Assembly: GCA_028753945.1 (NCBI GenBank)
Contig: JAPNXP010000010.1
Coordinates: 5,459,042-5,523,041, forward strand
DNA: 64,000 nucleotides
Source: Hexactinellida sp. DTS-2022
Taxonomy: Eukaryota > Porifera > Hexactinellida
Direction: 5' to 3'
The translations under genes and the position numbers were made by a program. The notes beneath the pieces were generated by a model. It searched no databases and was not told where the DNA came from. It saw only the letters and a program-made list of their open reading frames with translations. This document shows positions 11,168 to 22,155 of the stretch, one piece after another (within the stretch, counting starts at the first letter, position 1; every line of letters starts with the position of its first letter).

Positions 11168-11225
11168 TAGCTATTAAAAGGAACATGCATAGAGGATAGC
11201 TATTAAAAGGAACATGCAAAGAGGA
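11168..11225. repeat. 29-bp tandem duplication upstream of the RING gene
   Basis: Two copies of a 29-bp unit (TAGCTATTAAAAGGAACATG... then CAT/CAA and AGAGGA) differ at one base. They begin 21 bp upstream of the minus-strand ATG, in the presumed 5' UTR or promoter. Confidence 0.85.
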
Positions 11226-11363
11226 TAGCATTTGAAATATGATACTATATACGTACATAATTATATTAGTTATAGTAATAGACTCTCGTTAGTATATCCC
11301 GACATTAAAACTTTAATGTTTACCATGATGTTAAAAAAACCCAGATCTACGTATATATCTATA

Positions 11364-11542
11364 CAGTCGACTCCGCTTAATAGTCACCTCGTACCAGGTT
11401 ACTTTGACCCGATTAAGCGGAGAATCTATTAACTGAAAATATTTAAGCCAAACTGTCATTCCGTCCTATAAATCCTGTGAAATTTTGAACCGATTAAGCA
11501 GTGAAATCTATTAACCGGTGCTCTATTAAGCGGAGTATACTG
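11364..11542. mobile_element. MITE family A (full copy)
   Basis: Left end CAGTCGACTCCGCTTAATAG, right end CTATTAAGCGGAGTATACTG, TA on both sides, 179 bp. Sub-terminal repeats of the CGATTAAGCGG type lie inside. Sister copies are at 17811, 20488, 28532, 49106 and 54780. Confidence 0.85.
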
Positions 11543-11828
11543 TATATTTAAATCGTTTATGGACATGTTCCTAACTTCTTACTAACGAAAGTTTGTTATT
11601 ACTGTGTAAATGAAAATTACGATAAAATGGAATAAGGCCTTACTTTATACTTGCATATCGGTCAACACCAAAAGGTTCGGCCGATATAGTAAAGTAATCC
11701 AATGAAATAATATTTTGTAATATCACACAGACATTACTAGTTTGTTTTCATTTTGATACAAATAAGGGAATAAAATAAAATAGAGAATCATAAATGTAGT
11801 ATAACTATTAAGTGATAAATAAGCCTGA

Positions 11829-14800
11829 CTAGAACTCTTCTGGATTGAATACTTGTATGCGCTTGTTCTCGCTGTCACAAACCAACAATTGATTTGTAGA
11901 AGACATGTAATGAAGTCCCACGGGAAGTTTGAATTCTCCTAAACCGTCTCCTTCTTGTCCTATTCTCTTCATTCGGATCATATCGCCTTGGTACACTAAG
12001 CATTAGTGATTAACTTAACTTAACTTCATATGACAAGATGCCTGGGGTCCAAGGTATAAATAGGAAAAAAACCCACTTTAATTTTCACTTTCAATTGAAA
12101 TTAAATTAAATTTCACTTTTACTTTCACCTTCAATTGGCAACTAAGAGTTTTAAATACTGTGTCCGTGTAAGTTGACGGTGTAACCAATACAGTCTTAGT
12201 AAGCCAAGAGATATTGTCATAACCTGCTATTCTTAATATATTATGTAAACATCATCCTGTAAATTTGTTCCAAAATACTATCATTATTTTTTTGATAATA
12301 AATCTATGCCTAACAAAGTATAGAATATATCCCATTTTGTGGGGGAAGATAGAATTAATGATGATCTATATACGTATGATTGTAAATGGAAACTAGCGCA
12401 AAATATTGTGATTGTATTTCAGAGTAGATTTGTTTATAAACTAGTCCAATTTCCATACGTTTTCTGGGCCTATAATACAATTGGATGCTACACGTAAAAC
12501 TGTTCTATAAAAACCTGCATTTTGGTTAACCACCTATAATTTTGTGTTGCGCTGAATCCGATATGAGAACAGTACCAGACGGCAATGTACACATTCTGAT
12601 TGGTTGTGTCATTTCCTGTCCCAAGAGACAGCTTCCGAACTGGTATAGAAGATCCCCAGAGAAGTTATATGCGTTAACACACGGGTTGCCATTATGACAG
12701 ACTAGGATGTCATCTTTAGGTCCGATAGCCACTGCACTAGGTAGACGGACCTAGGAGAAACCAATTGTTAAATGAGTACAAGCAATTTCTAAATAGACTC
12801 CTGAGCTTGAGCGAATAATAAGGGGCTGTTCATGACGTTACGTTATGTTTCCGAGGGGGGATTAATTCATTTGAAAAACTATCCTTTTTCATCAGAAAAT
12901 GGTCAGAAAAGCAGAACATAGGGAGGGGATGTTGAGTTTTCGGGAATTTTCGATACTAGTAGGGTCAAAATCTAAGATTCCGTGACCAACCTCGGCAAGT
13001 TAAGTTTTATGCCTGATTCTGATACTTTAGGGAATATCTCGCGATTTAAGCTCCCATGCTGGTCTCGAAAATTTGGGCGAACTTTTTTATAGCGACAAAT
13101 TCAAAGGGTCTCCGGCAATCATTTTGAAAAATTAAGGTCCTCTCTGAATATTTCATAAATTGAGATTATAGTTTTTGAACAGTATATAATAGTACTAGCT
13201 GCACTGAAAATTTCAACTAAATCGGAACTATACTTTTAATGTAATAACCTTTTGAAGATTCTTACGTCATTTGTCATCATAGGAGGTCCATTCCATACTA
13301 TTTTTTGAGGGATTTAAAGCATATCTTATCCTATATACATGCAATAGCCTTTTAACTCGCTATGTATTATGTCTCCATGTAAATAGCGGTAATAGACCTA
13401 AATTTAGCACATTTGACTATACAAAAATTCTAAAATCCAGTCCATTGACGTCAAAATTGTGAAAAAGTGGGCGAAAAAAACGATTATGGGTCAAAGAATT
13501 TCGCTTCGTCATCCCCATGTGAGATCCCCAGAAGAGTCAAAAGTGCTAAATTTAGGTCTATTACCGAGATTTACATGGAGACATACTACATAGCCAGTTA
13601 AAAGGTAATTGCATGTATATAGGATAAGATATGCTTCAAATCCCTTAAAAAATAGTTTAAAGAATGGACCTCCCATGGTGACAAATGATTTAGGAATCTT
13701 CAAAAGGTCATTACATCAAAAGTATAGTCCCGATTTAGTTGAAATTTTCAGTGCAGCTACTACTTATTGTATACTGTTCAAAAACACTATAATCTCAACC
13801 ATAATAGTCTATGTCTCAATTTATGAAATGTTCAGAGAGGGACCTTAATTTTCAAAATGATTGCCGGAGGCCCTTTAAATTTGTCGCTATAAAAAAGTTT
13901 GCCCAAATTTTCGAGACCAGCATGGGAGCTTAAATCGCGAGATATACCCTAAAGCAGGGTTTCATCTAGGCGTACGCGACGCGCCTCCAGGCGCGTAATT
14001 TTGGAAGGAAATTTTTCTAGGCGCGGCGAAAATCGAGAGATGCGCCCATAGACGTAATACAAATTGAATATTTTAGGCGCGTGTGAGCGAGCTCAAACTT
14101 AATCTAGGCGCGTCGAAAATTTTGCCTGGATGAAAGCCTGCCCTAAAGTATCAGAATCAGGCATAAAACTTAACTTACCGAAGGTTGGTCACGGAATCTT
14201 AGATTTTGACCCTACTTTATGTAATGTTTGAACGGTGACTAATACAATTGCATATAGAGTGGCAGATATCTAATTAAGATACACATACATGAAGCCAGGT
14301 CTCAATTTCGATTTAGATCTATAAATAGGATATAAGTAAGAATAATCCTTTATAATATACGTATTATAAAGTGATAGCGATTTACACCACTAAGTTTATA
14401 CAGTAGAAATCGGGGGTTTTTGCCTCTCCGGGTTATTTTGCCTCCTTGCTTCTCCTTGTTTCTTCATAACCTCATAGCACTGTATAATGTTAAATACGGG
14501 TTTTTTTGCGTATCGGGTATGTTTGCCTCTTTTTCCATGCATTTAGGGGGGCAAAAAACCCGATTTCGACTGTAGTGCTTAAAAATTGAGATATTTGGTA
14601 GGATATACTGATTACTATATAGGGGATACTAATAGGCAATAATACAAACTAAAAGATACATTCAAAAGAATTGCAGACAAGCAGTATCCTTCTGACACAC
14701 AACTACAATCCGTCCTGTGTTGTCTAGCACTATTCCCCACGGGCTATAGAACTCCCCAATACCCTGGCCATTCTTCCCAATCCTGTGTATCTCTTCTCCC

Positions 14801-17800
14801 TCCTGATTGAATACACACACACAGTGATTACCGAAGTCACTCATAATGATGTTGTATTCTCTGTCTATGTCGAAACAGTATGGATTGTTTGTTTGCTTAC
14901 CATTGCCACGAGTTATCAGTCTGTTGGTTAGAACGTGATTTGAATCGAACACAAACATACACGGATCACTTTGATCTAGCACCAATACTCTGTCTCGTGT
15001 AACCTTAATATCACGTGGTTGGTTAAACACACCTATTCCTAGCATGGAATGGAACTTGAGATCCTCTGTGAAGATTTGGACTCTGTTATTGTTACAGTCA
15101 CAGACATAGACATCGTTAGTTCTATCAGAGACAGACAGACCGTATGGATAGTTGAACTGAGCTTCTCCACTCCCATTGCTACCAACACTCTTGATTAGTT
15201 TGCCTTCTAGCTCGTACATACTAATACAATGACCACTGTATTGTGTAACTAGCACGCTATTATGAGTTATACAGATACCCACTGGATTATTCATATTCTC
15301 ACAGAACATGAAGAGATAGTCTCCGTTACAGGTAAATACCTGTACTCGATTGTTGCTTAAATCCGCTATGTAAATGTGTCCAGTCTTGTAATGCACTGCT
15401 ATGCCTCTGGGATTATACAATTCTCCAGGAGCTTTCTGTTCGCTAGACTTCTTGCAGCAGTAGGCAGTAGGCAGCCGTTTAGCCTTGTAGTCCGGTACAA
15501 CAGGCTTCACTTGGGGAGAGAAGGTGCGGGTGGGAGATACGTTAGTCTGACCGTTAAGCTTAATACTCCCTAGCTGTTCAATGTCAGTCTCGAATAGACT
15601 GTCCCACTCGAACTCAATGCTACCGTCTGTATCAGCTGTTAGCTCTGTCAGTTTGGTATCGAGTAGTGAGATTATTTGTTCCCGGGTATTAGTCAGCTGA
15701 TTAGCTTTCAAATATTCTTGGTTCGATGATTTTGCGTTTCCTATTGCCTCTGTCAGTTCGTTTTGTAGCAGCAGCTTATGATTGTACTCCTGCTCTATGT
15801 TATCGACCAGAGACAGGAGATAGTTCTCTCTCGCTACTAGAGCTTCATGAGATTTCTTGAAACTAGTTTGAATCTTTTTCCTGGTTTCAGTTATTTGTTT
15901 GCGGAATTCAGTTACAGTATTTTTAGCTGCCATTTCAAATAAATTGTACTTTGCTAATAGTAAATATATACTAATAATATTCAAACTGAAATTTGATCTA
16001 ATCTTAGTGTAGCTAAGAGCCTATAACTAAATGAATTAAGTTACAAATTATATTTAGCTCAATTGAAACAGATCTGTAAAACCTCCTATACAGAGGGTCG
16101 TATTACCACCAAATGTTCAAACTTAGTATCTTAACACTGTACTTAATTAAACTCGTATTGAAGAAACACCTCTCTATAAGCGGATACAAATTAATGTGTC
16201 AGGGTTTTATACAGGATTTTTCTTCAGGGGGGGGAAAGTCTGCTAGTACCAGGATCCACTAAATAATTGCTTCGCCGGCTGGGGGTCTGGGGGGCGCTGT
16301 TAGCCCCCCAGTAGGGTCCAGGGGCGAAGCCCCTGGAAGCCAGATACAATTTATAGTGCAGAGTATTATTGCTAACAATGGAGAGCTATTGCGGTAAATT
16401 AATCAAATAGTATTTGAAGCTGTGGTAACTAATGGAAGATAATTATAGCTTCTGGCACAATTTCATTAATGAATATCACTAGTAATGTTTGAATGGTATG
16501 TGTGGAGAAGATACAGAACTTTTAACATAAAATATTCTAGCCTAGAGAAGAATACGTCGATTTGTCTCTTTATAAAAGGCTAAAAACACCTAATTTTAAC
16601 TGAAAATAAGAACTTAGCAGCATATTTCCAGGGGGGGGGGAACTCAAGCTAGGGGGGGGAAATCCCGGGGCGCCCCCCCTCTGTATAATACCCTGTGTGT
16701 TATGGCCTATCATTGTATAATCCAATATAATCCTGTCTCAAATAAAATTCAATAATACTATATCAAGTTTCCGAATAAACGATATATATTTGCTATTTAG
16801 GCTATAGTATATACATATATACCCATCATATACTTTGTTGTATAAAGAAGGGCATACATGCTTAATGGAGAATTGCTGTGCGTGGAGGTACACATTGAAT
16901 TAGCTAATTTGATAATGACAACCAAAATAACTTAAGGAGTCCAATTTACTTTGGCGTAGCCAAGAATCAGTGCTACGAATTTTTGCTGCTTTTCCAAAAT
17001 TCCATCATCAGTAGGCCCCAGCCTATGCCACTGTTTATCAAAAAATTGTAAAATGTAAGATTGAAAAATATATATAATAACAAACCTTTCCCGGTTTATT
17101 ACCACCGCTACCGATCATATGTGAGAACTTGAGATCGGGAGTGAATACCTGCACCCTACTGTTATGGCAGTCTGCTACCATTAAATGGTTCTGATACACA
17201 CATAGGCCCAGTGGAGTCTGGAACTGACCCTCTCTGGATCCGAAGTACCCCAGATACTTGTAGAACTTACCGCAGCTTTTCTCATACACCTGCAAATAAA
17301 AATTTCATAAATATTGAATACGTATACACTGAATTCCCGTTATAACGAAGTCGGATATAACGAAATAACCGCTTACAACGAATTGGAGATTTTCCCCCCA
17401 GAGCACTAAATGCATTAATTATTATCCGCTTATAACGAATATCGGATATAACAAAGAAATTTACTGGTCCAAAGCACTTCGTTATAACGAGAGTTGACTG
17501 TAGCCCCAATACAATACAAAATTATCACAAACTATCGAAATTATACTTTATTAAATTTATATGCCATTGTTCAAACGTTTCGCAACTCTTCCAAGGTGTT
17601 GTTAACCAATGTGTGACAGACCATCCTTTTGTATTACAAAATGTCAAAAAGCTCAATAGGGAGTGTTGTATGACAGTTTTACTACCATGACAAACCTAGT
17701 TGTGCAATAGTAATATGTGATACGATCAAAGAGCTAGTAATTCTGTCATGGTATACTAGTAATAGAGGTAGTAAAACTGTCATATAACAAGACTATAATT

Positions 17801-19431
17801 TCGCACCATACAGTCAACTCCGCCTAATAGAGCCATCGGTTAATAGGTTTCTCCGCTTAATCGGGTCAAAACAACCTGGTCCGAGGTGGCTCTATTAAGC
17901 GAAGTCGACTGTATTTCATTCTGTTTACTTACTTCAATTCGATGCTCACTGAAAACACTAACGAATATATAAGTGTCAGATATCTTCAGATCTGAGAACG
18001 TCATTGGCCGAGTCGGTCTCTGATGCGATACGACGTCCTTCAGATGTCCCTGTGGATCCAGGATCTTAACACAAGGGTCCACTTCTAGAGATAGGATGTA
18101 CAGGTTGCCAGCTGTATCGCTGTCACATGCCCAGGGCTTGAAAGTGGCGCCGTAGGAAGTGCCGCTAGGGGGGAGGGTCCTCTGAGGGAGAACTGGCGTG
18201 TACGAGATTATCTCAATCTACAGACAATAATAATAGTATGAGTATACGTATACGTATAGTTAGTTAGTTTTCCAGCCCATAGGTAGATATAAGGTGCCGT
18301 TCAAATGCAAATTCGCATAAGTTGATCACCCCCTCCCTATGTCACCATTTTTTTTTTAAAAAGGGAGGGTATGTCACACATTGGCTACCCCGGTACCCCC
18401 TTTGGAAGCGTTATATTACGTAAGTTACGCTTGAATGTCCCCTGTGCATAAAGTATCTTTTTCTGTTTTTCGAGCTTTCTATTCATAGAGTGAAAAGACG
18501 ATTTTTGGCGTTAACTGAGGCTATTCTTTTGAAGTTAGGGGCCATTCAAACGAAATGTAAAGCAAAATTCCCTATATTGGGCACCCCCTCTCTATGTCAC
18601 GCTTTTTTTTTTTTACCTTAGTAGTTAGTACAAATAGGAATACTCCAGGATAAAACTCTAGTCTTTGCCAATACAGTAGATGCCGGTTATAAGAACATCG
18701 TCGGGAACTGCAAATAAGTATTTTCTTATAACCAACATAAATTATATAGGGGTATATGCCAGGCCGGTATCCAGAAAGTGATAGTGGGTGGTGCTATAGA
18801 ATTGCAGGGGGGGGCTGAATCTCATAATTATAAAAAACTAGGCATATTCAACGGAGTTTAATGGGACAGTAAGAATTCTCAGGGGGGGGCCTCAAAGTTC
18901 TCCTCGGCTACGGGCCTGGTATATGCAAACCGTTTTCCCAGTAGAATGTTCTTATAACCGGTGTTCTTATATCCGCCATCTACTGTATAGTATATGGACT
19001 AATGCCAGGAATTAAGAGTTGACTGTGGCCTTTACCTTCCCAACGTATTTGAGTTGGTATAGAAAAGAGCTGTCTAGGAAGAAAGAAATTTGTGGTTGCT
19101 TTTTGACTTCAGTCATTAGGTCCTTCAGTTTGCTATCAACTTCCTGACGCACGTACATCATCAAGTTGTCGCTCTCGCCACTTATCGCTTCGTTGAATGC
19201 CTGTTTTGCTCTGTTTATTACAGAGACCTTGTGTTGTAGTTCTGAAATAGATTTTTCATTGGCGTGTAGTATGTCGTCCAGTTGTTGTAGAATGGCATGT
19301 CTCCTTTCTTCAAGATGTCTGAATAATTGAGAGAACCTAACTTCAACCTCTTCTTTGATTCGTCGTATTATCTCGGAAAATGTGGTAGAACTGCTTATGC
19401 TAGGTGACTGAGGTGGAGAAGGTGTAGCCAT
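11829..19431 (-). CDS. Coiled-coil NHL-repeat protein, five exons (host of a nested NHL gene)
   Basis: Exons, 5' to 3': 19431-19036, 18217-17933, 17289-17086, 12750-12534, 11995-11829. All borders are GT-AG on the minus strand and the joined frame gives 422 residues. Residues 1-130 are an amphipathic coiled coil without RING or B-box; the rest is a beta-propeller of NHL type with blades such as GQFQTPLGLCV...VADCHNSRVQVF and, at the end, LVCDSENKRIQVF. NHL propellers of TRIM/Brat-like proteins bind RNA or protein; without a RING a ligase role is not expected. Intron 3 (4335 bp) contains a whole intronless NHL gene on the same strand plus a long palindrome; introns 1 and 2 contain MITEs E, A and C. 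The model is supported by unbroken NHL periodicity across each junction. The true ligand is unknown. Confidence 0.82.
12959..14215. mobile_element. Long palindromic foldback element, copy 1
   Basis: The two halves are inverted copies of one another: GTAGGGTCAAAATCTAAG at the left end and its complement at the right, with arms of roughly 500 bp around a centre near 13480. A second copy is at 61387-62352. Internal words such as CTCGCGATTTAAGC occur in both arms. No transposase or coding frame is supported. The right arm is interrupted by a hAT-type insertion at 13955-14140. It lies inside intron 3 of the five-exon NHL gene. Confidence 0.8.
13955..14140. mobile_element. hAT-type MITE with 8-bp target duplication
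   Basis: Ends CAGGGTTTCATCTAGGC and GCCTGGATGAAAGCCTG are inverted repeats, and CCCTAAAG flanks both sides (13947-13954, 14141-14148). The interior is rich in GGCGCG. It interrupts the right arm of the palindrome, so it is the younger element. Confidence 0.85.
14401..14572. mobile_element. MITE family D
   Basis: Ends CAGTAGAAATCGGGGGTTTT and AAAACCCGATTTCGACTG with TA on both sides; internal TTTTTGCCTC words. Sister copies at 23816-23899 and 54038-54196. Confidence 0.85.
14662..15933 (-). CDS. Intronless coiled-coil NHL protein A, nested in an NHL-gene intron
   Basis: 423 residues from the ATG at 15933 (an upstream in-frame TTG is not a credible start). Residues 1-100 form a coiled coil (FRKQITETRKKIQ...), a linker follows (FEWDSLFETD, then a Pro/Lys-rich stretch to about 170), and residues 180-423 form six NHL-type blades, for example GIAVHYKTGHIYIAD, VQVFTCNGDYLF and WGIVLDNTGRIVVVC. 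No RING or B-box. It is nearly identical in its C-terminal three quarters to the gene at 59722-60993, while the coiled coils are strongly diverged. Differences between the two cluster beside each blade's Pro and after its Asp. The gene lies on the same strand as its host, inside intron 3, 447 bp from a palindromic element. Binding through the variable propeller face is inferred from NHL structures (Brat, TRIM71 bind RNA there); the ligand is unknown. Confidence 0.85.
   Translation of the reverse strand: MAAKNTVTEFRKQITETRKKIQTSFKKSHEALVARENYLLSLVDNIEQEYNHKLLLQNELTEAIGNAKSSNQEYLKANQLTNTREQIISLLDTKLTELTADTDGSIEFEWDSLFETDIEQLGSIKLNGQTNVSPTRTFSPQVKPVVPDYKAKRLPTAYCCKKSSEQKAPGELYNPRGIAVHYKTGHIYIADLSNNRVQVFTCNGDYLFMFCENMNNPVGICITHNSVLVTQYSGHCISMYELEGKLIKSVGSNGSGEAQFNYPYGLSVSDRTNDVYVCDCNNNRVQIFTEDLKFHSMLGIGVFNQPRDIKVTRDRVLVLDQSDPCMFVFDSNHVLTNRLITRGNGKQTNNPYCFDIDREYNIIMSDFGNHCVCVFNQEGEEIHRIGKNGQGIGEFYSPWGIVLDNTGRIVVVCQKDTACLQFF
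16200..16695. mobile_element. hAT-like non-autonomous element
   Basis: Ends CAGGGTTTTATACAGGA and CTGTATAATACCCTG form an imperfect inverted repeat like that of the element at 35468-35953. The interior has G-runs and GGGGCGAAGCCCCTGG, a small perfect hairpin. The flanks share only TGTGT, so an 8-bp target duplication is not demonstrated. Confidence 0.6.
17327..17500. mobile_element. MITE family C
   Basis: Ends CACTGAATTCCCGTTATAAC and TCGTTATAACGAGAGTTGACTG (shortened), TA on both sides; lies in intron 2 of the five-exon NHL gene. Sister copy at 28405-28767. Confidence 0.8.
17811..17911. mobile_element. MITE family A (short copy)
   Basis: Ends CAGTCAACTCCGCCTAATAG and TTAAGCGAAGTCGACTG, TA-flanked, 101 bp; in intron 2 of the five-exon NHL gene, 21 bp from exon 2. 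Confidence 0.8.
18674..18985. mobile_element. MITE family E with internal insertion
   Basis: Ends CAGTAGATGCCGGTTATAAG and ATCCGCCATCTACTG, TA-flanked. The copy is twice the length of the sister copies (25606-25744, 59186-59325) because of extra G-rich sequence in the middle. Upstream (about 18295-18620) lie degenerate GGGGCCATTCAAACG / CACCCCCTC-TATGTCAC repeats. Confidence 0.75.
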
Positions 19432-20487
19432 TGCTAATGGGCAATTAATATATGAATAACTTCAAACACAAATTCAGTTTGTTACCCTGAAAAATCGTAG
19501 CACATTGAAAATTATAAATGATCTATAGTACTTACTGATAAAATAAGACTAATAAATTCCTAAACAAACTTTGAGAATATGGTATCACTATAAAATGACA
19601 TAATTAATAATGAGAATCCTTATATAGAGCTGAGCTTTGTAGAGTTTAGATTTTTTCCCATCTAAAAGCCCAGGCTTACTTTCTAAAGGTCAATTTCAAT
19701 CTCTGGAAATAAACTGACCTTTCTCATTGCCTGAATACACATAGTGAAAAACTGAACTCTACTAGAGCTGAGCTCTATATAAGTAATTTCATTAATAATT
19801 ATACATATAAAATATATTTGGGGCCGTTCAAACTTCAAACATTACTTAATTTCAATTGAAAGTTATAGTGAAAATGAGATTTTTATATTTATACCTTTTA
19901 CCCCAAGGCAACGAAGGGTTTTAAGATAGGTCCTGTAATATTTGGTAATTAGTTATAATATTTTGTTCATAGTTAGTTGATATTGATAGTTACTAAGTTT
20001 AGTGTATTAGATAGCATTTTAATTGTTTGTAAATTATAATTTAATGCAATAAACTCACATAAGCGTACTTTTCCTAGTTCAAAACTATTTTTAGAACAGT
20101 GATAAATTTTGTTATACAGATCTCCATATCATGTCAATTGATGTTACCTAAAGTAATTGTAATTACTAATAATTACGCTTAATTACTACTAAACTAAAAT
20201 ACGTGAGCAGGGAGTAGCGAAGCCGATTGTTGCTAATCGATATATTCCATTTACTAGCCTGTCGCCATTGTGGAATTTTATAGAATTTATTATTTCATTC
20301 AATAAATAATATAAGAACGAAGTTTAATTAGTGAAATATATACACGTACGTACAAGAAGAAAAAAAGAACAAAATTACAATAAATATTAGCTACATCTAC
20401 ACCTAATAATAATGTTACTGTGGGGTGGGGTATATACGTATAGTGTTTAAATCGCATTAAATAAATTGATTAAATAAATTGGCTATA

Positions 20488-20595
20488 CAGTAGACTCCCA
20501 GTTTGACACAAAATATTTTCGGTTAATAGATTTATCAGCTAAATCGGGTCAAACTACCCTCGGACCAAAGTGGACCTATTAAGCGGAGTCGACTG
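20488..20595. mobile_element. MITE family A (diverged left end)
   Basis: Right end CTATTAAGCGGAGTCGACTG is typical, left end CAGTAGACTCCCAGTTTGAC is diverged; TA on both sides. Confidence 0.7.
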
Positions 20596-21284
20596 TATGT
20601 AGTATGTTTTTATTTATATATTAACATTGTAAAAAAACTTTACGTTACTCCCACTGTAGTATTAGGTTAGTTTTTACAACATCAAACTCATGATATATGA
20701 TATGACAAGATTCTATAAAGTATTATTAATTAGTTACTAAAGCATGGCCTATGTTTCGTATATTATTTCTTGAATGAGGAAAGGTCTTGGGAGTTGCAGG
20801 GGGTCATTACGAATATTATATATTTTGCTTTTTATCTTTTACTTCATTTTATGATTTACCATATATTTATTACAACAATTGACTACAAAACATACAAAAA
20901 GACTTAACCTTTTGACAAATATAGATGTTGGAAAGAAATTCGATAAAATCTGAAATCCATACTTTGAATGGCTATAAAAATACTTGCCGTAATGTAAATG
21001 TGAAGAAATTACATATCATCAAATAGAACTGCATAACAGAACCGAATTTCGCTTTATCTGTGTTCGCATTTACGAGACTACTCTATTTGAGTAGGTGAAA
21101 ATACAAATTCATTAACATAAACAGTAGCATTTATTGGATACCTTGCTCTTTTTGCAAATATTTGAATAATTCAAAGATACTGTGATAATAATAAAGTTCT
21201 ATGACTAGCACATAAAACTAATTATGAAATCACAATTATCATTAATGTTAATTAAATCGCATAAAAATATTTCTGAAAACTCAC

Positions 21285-21338
21285 CCTGGTTCCAGTTTGT
21301 CTATGTAGACACCAATCTGAACCCGAAAGATCAGCCAT
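21285..21338 (-). CDS. Possible first exon of an unidentified gene
   Basis: On the minus strand an ATG at 21338 opens 18 codons (MADLSGSDWCLHRQTGTR) followed by a strong donor, AGG|GTGAGT. I could not find a convincing next exon between here and 19432, and I do not recognise the product. It could be chance. Confidence 0.2.
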
Positions 21339-21380
21339 GTTTTATGGTTTAATTTTAATTAATTATTAATTATTGATTTA

Positions 21381-21555
21381 CAGTGCAACCTCGATTATCC
21401 GGACTTTGATTATCCGGACTCTTCGATTATCCGGACATTGGTCCAAATCCCACTCGTATACTATTATATATAAAATGACATCGATTATGCGGACTTTAGC
21501 TTATACGGACATTTTCGTTCGGTCCCAATGGGTCCGGATAATCGAGGTTGCACTG
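21381..21555. mobile_element. MITE family G (GATTATCCGGAC type)
   Basis: Ends CAGTGCAACCTCGATTATCC and its exact complement, TA on both sides, 175 bp; inner GATTATCCGGAC words repeat. Confidence 0.88.
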
Positions 21556-22155
21556 TATTTCGGAGAGTAGATCAATAATATAACAGGTATAAACTGCTTG
21601 AGTATTATTATAATTATTAATTAGTATAACAAGAAATACTTTTAAAGTGAAACAATTTTCTAATGTAATAAATTACAGTATTCACTATTAATATCATTTG
21701 TTATTTGCACATTCCGTTTAGAAAGTAGTGCCCTCAGAAAATATATTTACAGTTAATAAATTAATGATATGGAATAAAATGCAGATTGGTGCCAAGGGGG
21801 ACAGCTCTGTCCATCAACAGAAAAAGGACTTGTAACATTAATTTTGAAGAAATAGACAAATACTGGACAATTTTAGTAGTCTCTTCGGATAGGAGGACAT
21901 AGAAATTTTGTTAATAGATACTGATATTTATTTGCCAACACATTGATTTTAGTCTGTAAAATATAGCTATATGACTGGTCCCACTTGTTTGACTTCATAT
22001 TTAACTTATCATTGACGGGGATAATATTTTTAAACTGTCTAATTTATTATTTGCAACATCATTTACAACAAATAAACTCAATGAACCACTTAGAATAAAA
22101 ATATTTAAACATTGCATGTGCAATACAATAAAAATTCTACATTCAAACCACAAAA

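Larger units (their letters stand above)
19432..22155. other. Mostly gene-free stretch
   Basis: Contains the promoter region of the five-exon NHL gene, a repeat copy near 19830-19920, MITE A at 20488-20595, one possible orphan first exon at 21285-21338 and MITE G at 21381-21555. No other coding sequence is supported. Confidence 0.5.

Noticed and set aside
16250-16345. Conserved RNA structure from GGGGCGAAGCCCC hairpin
   Set aside because: It is inside a hAT-like element with matching ends, and such GC palindromes are common in these elements.
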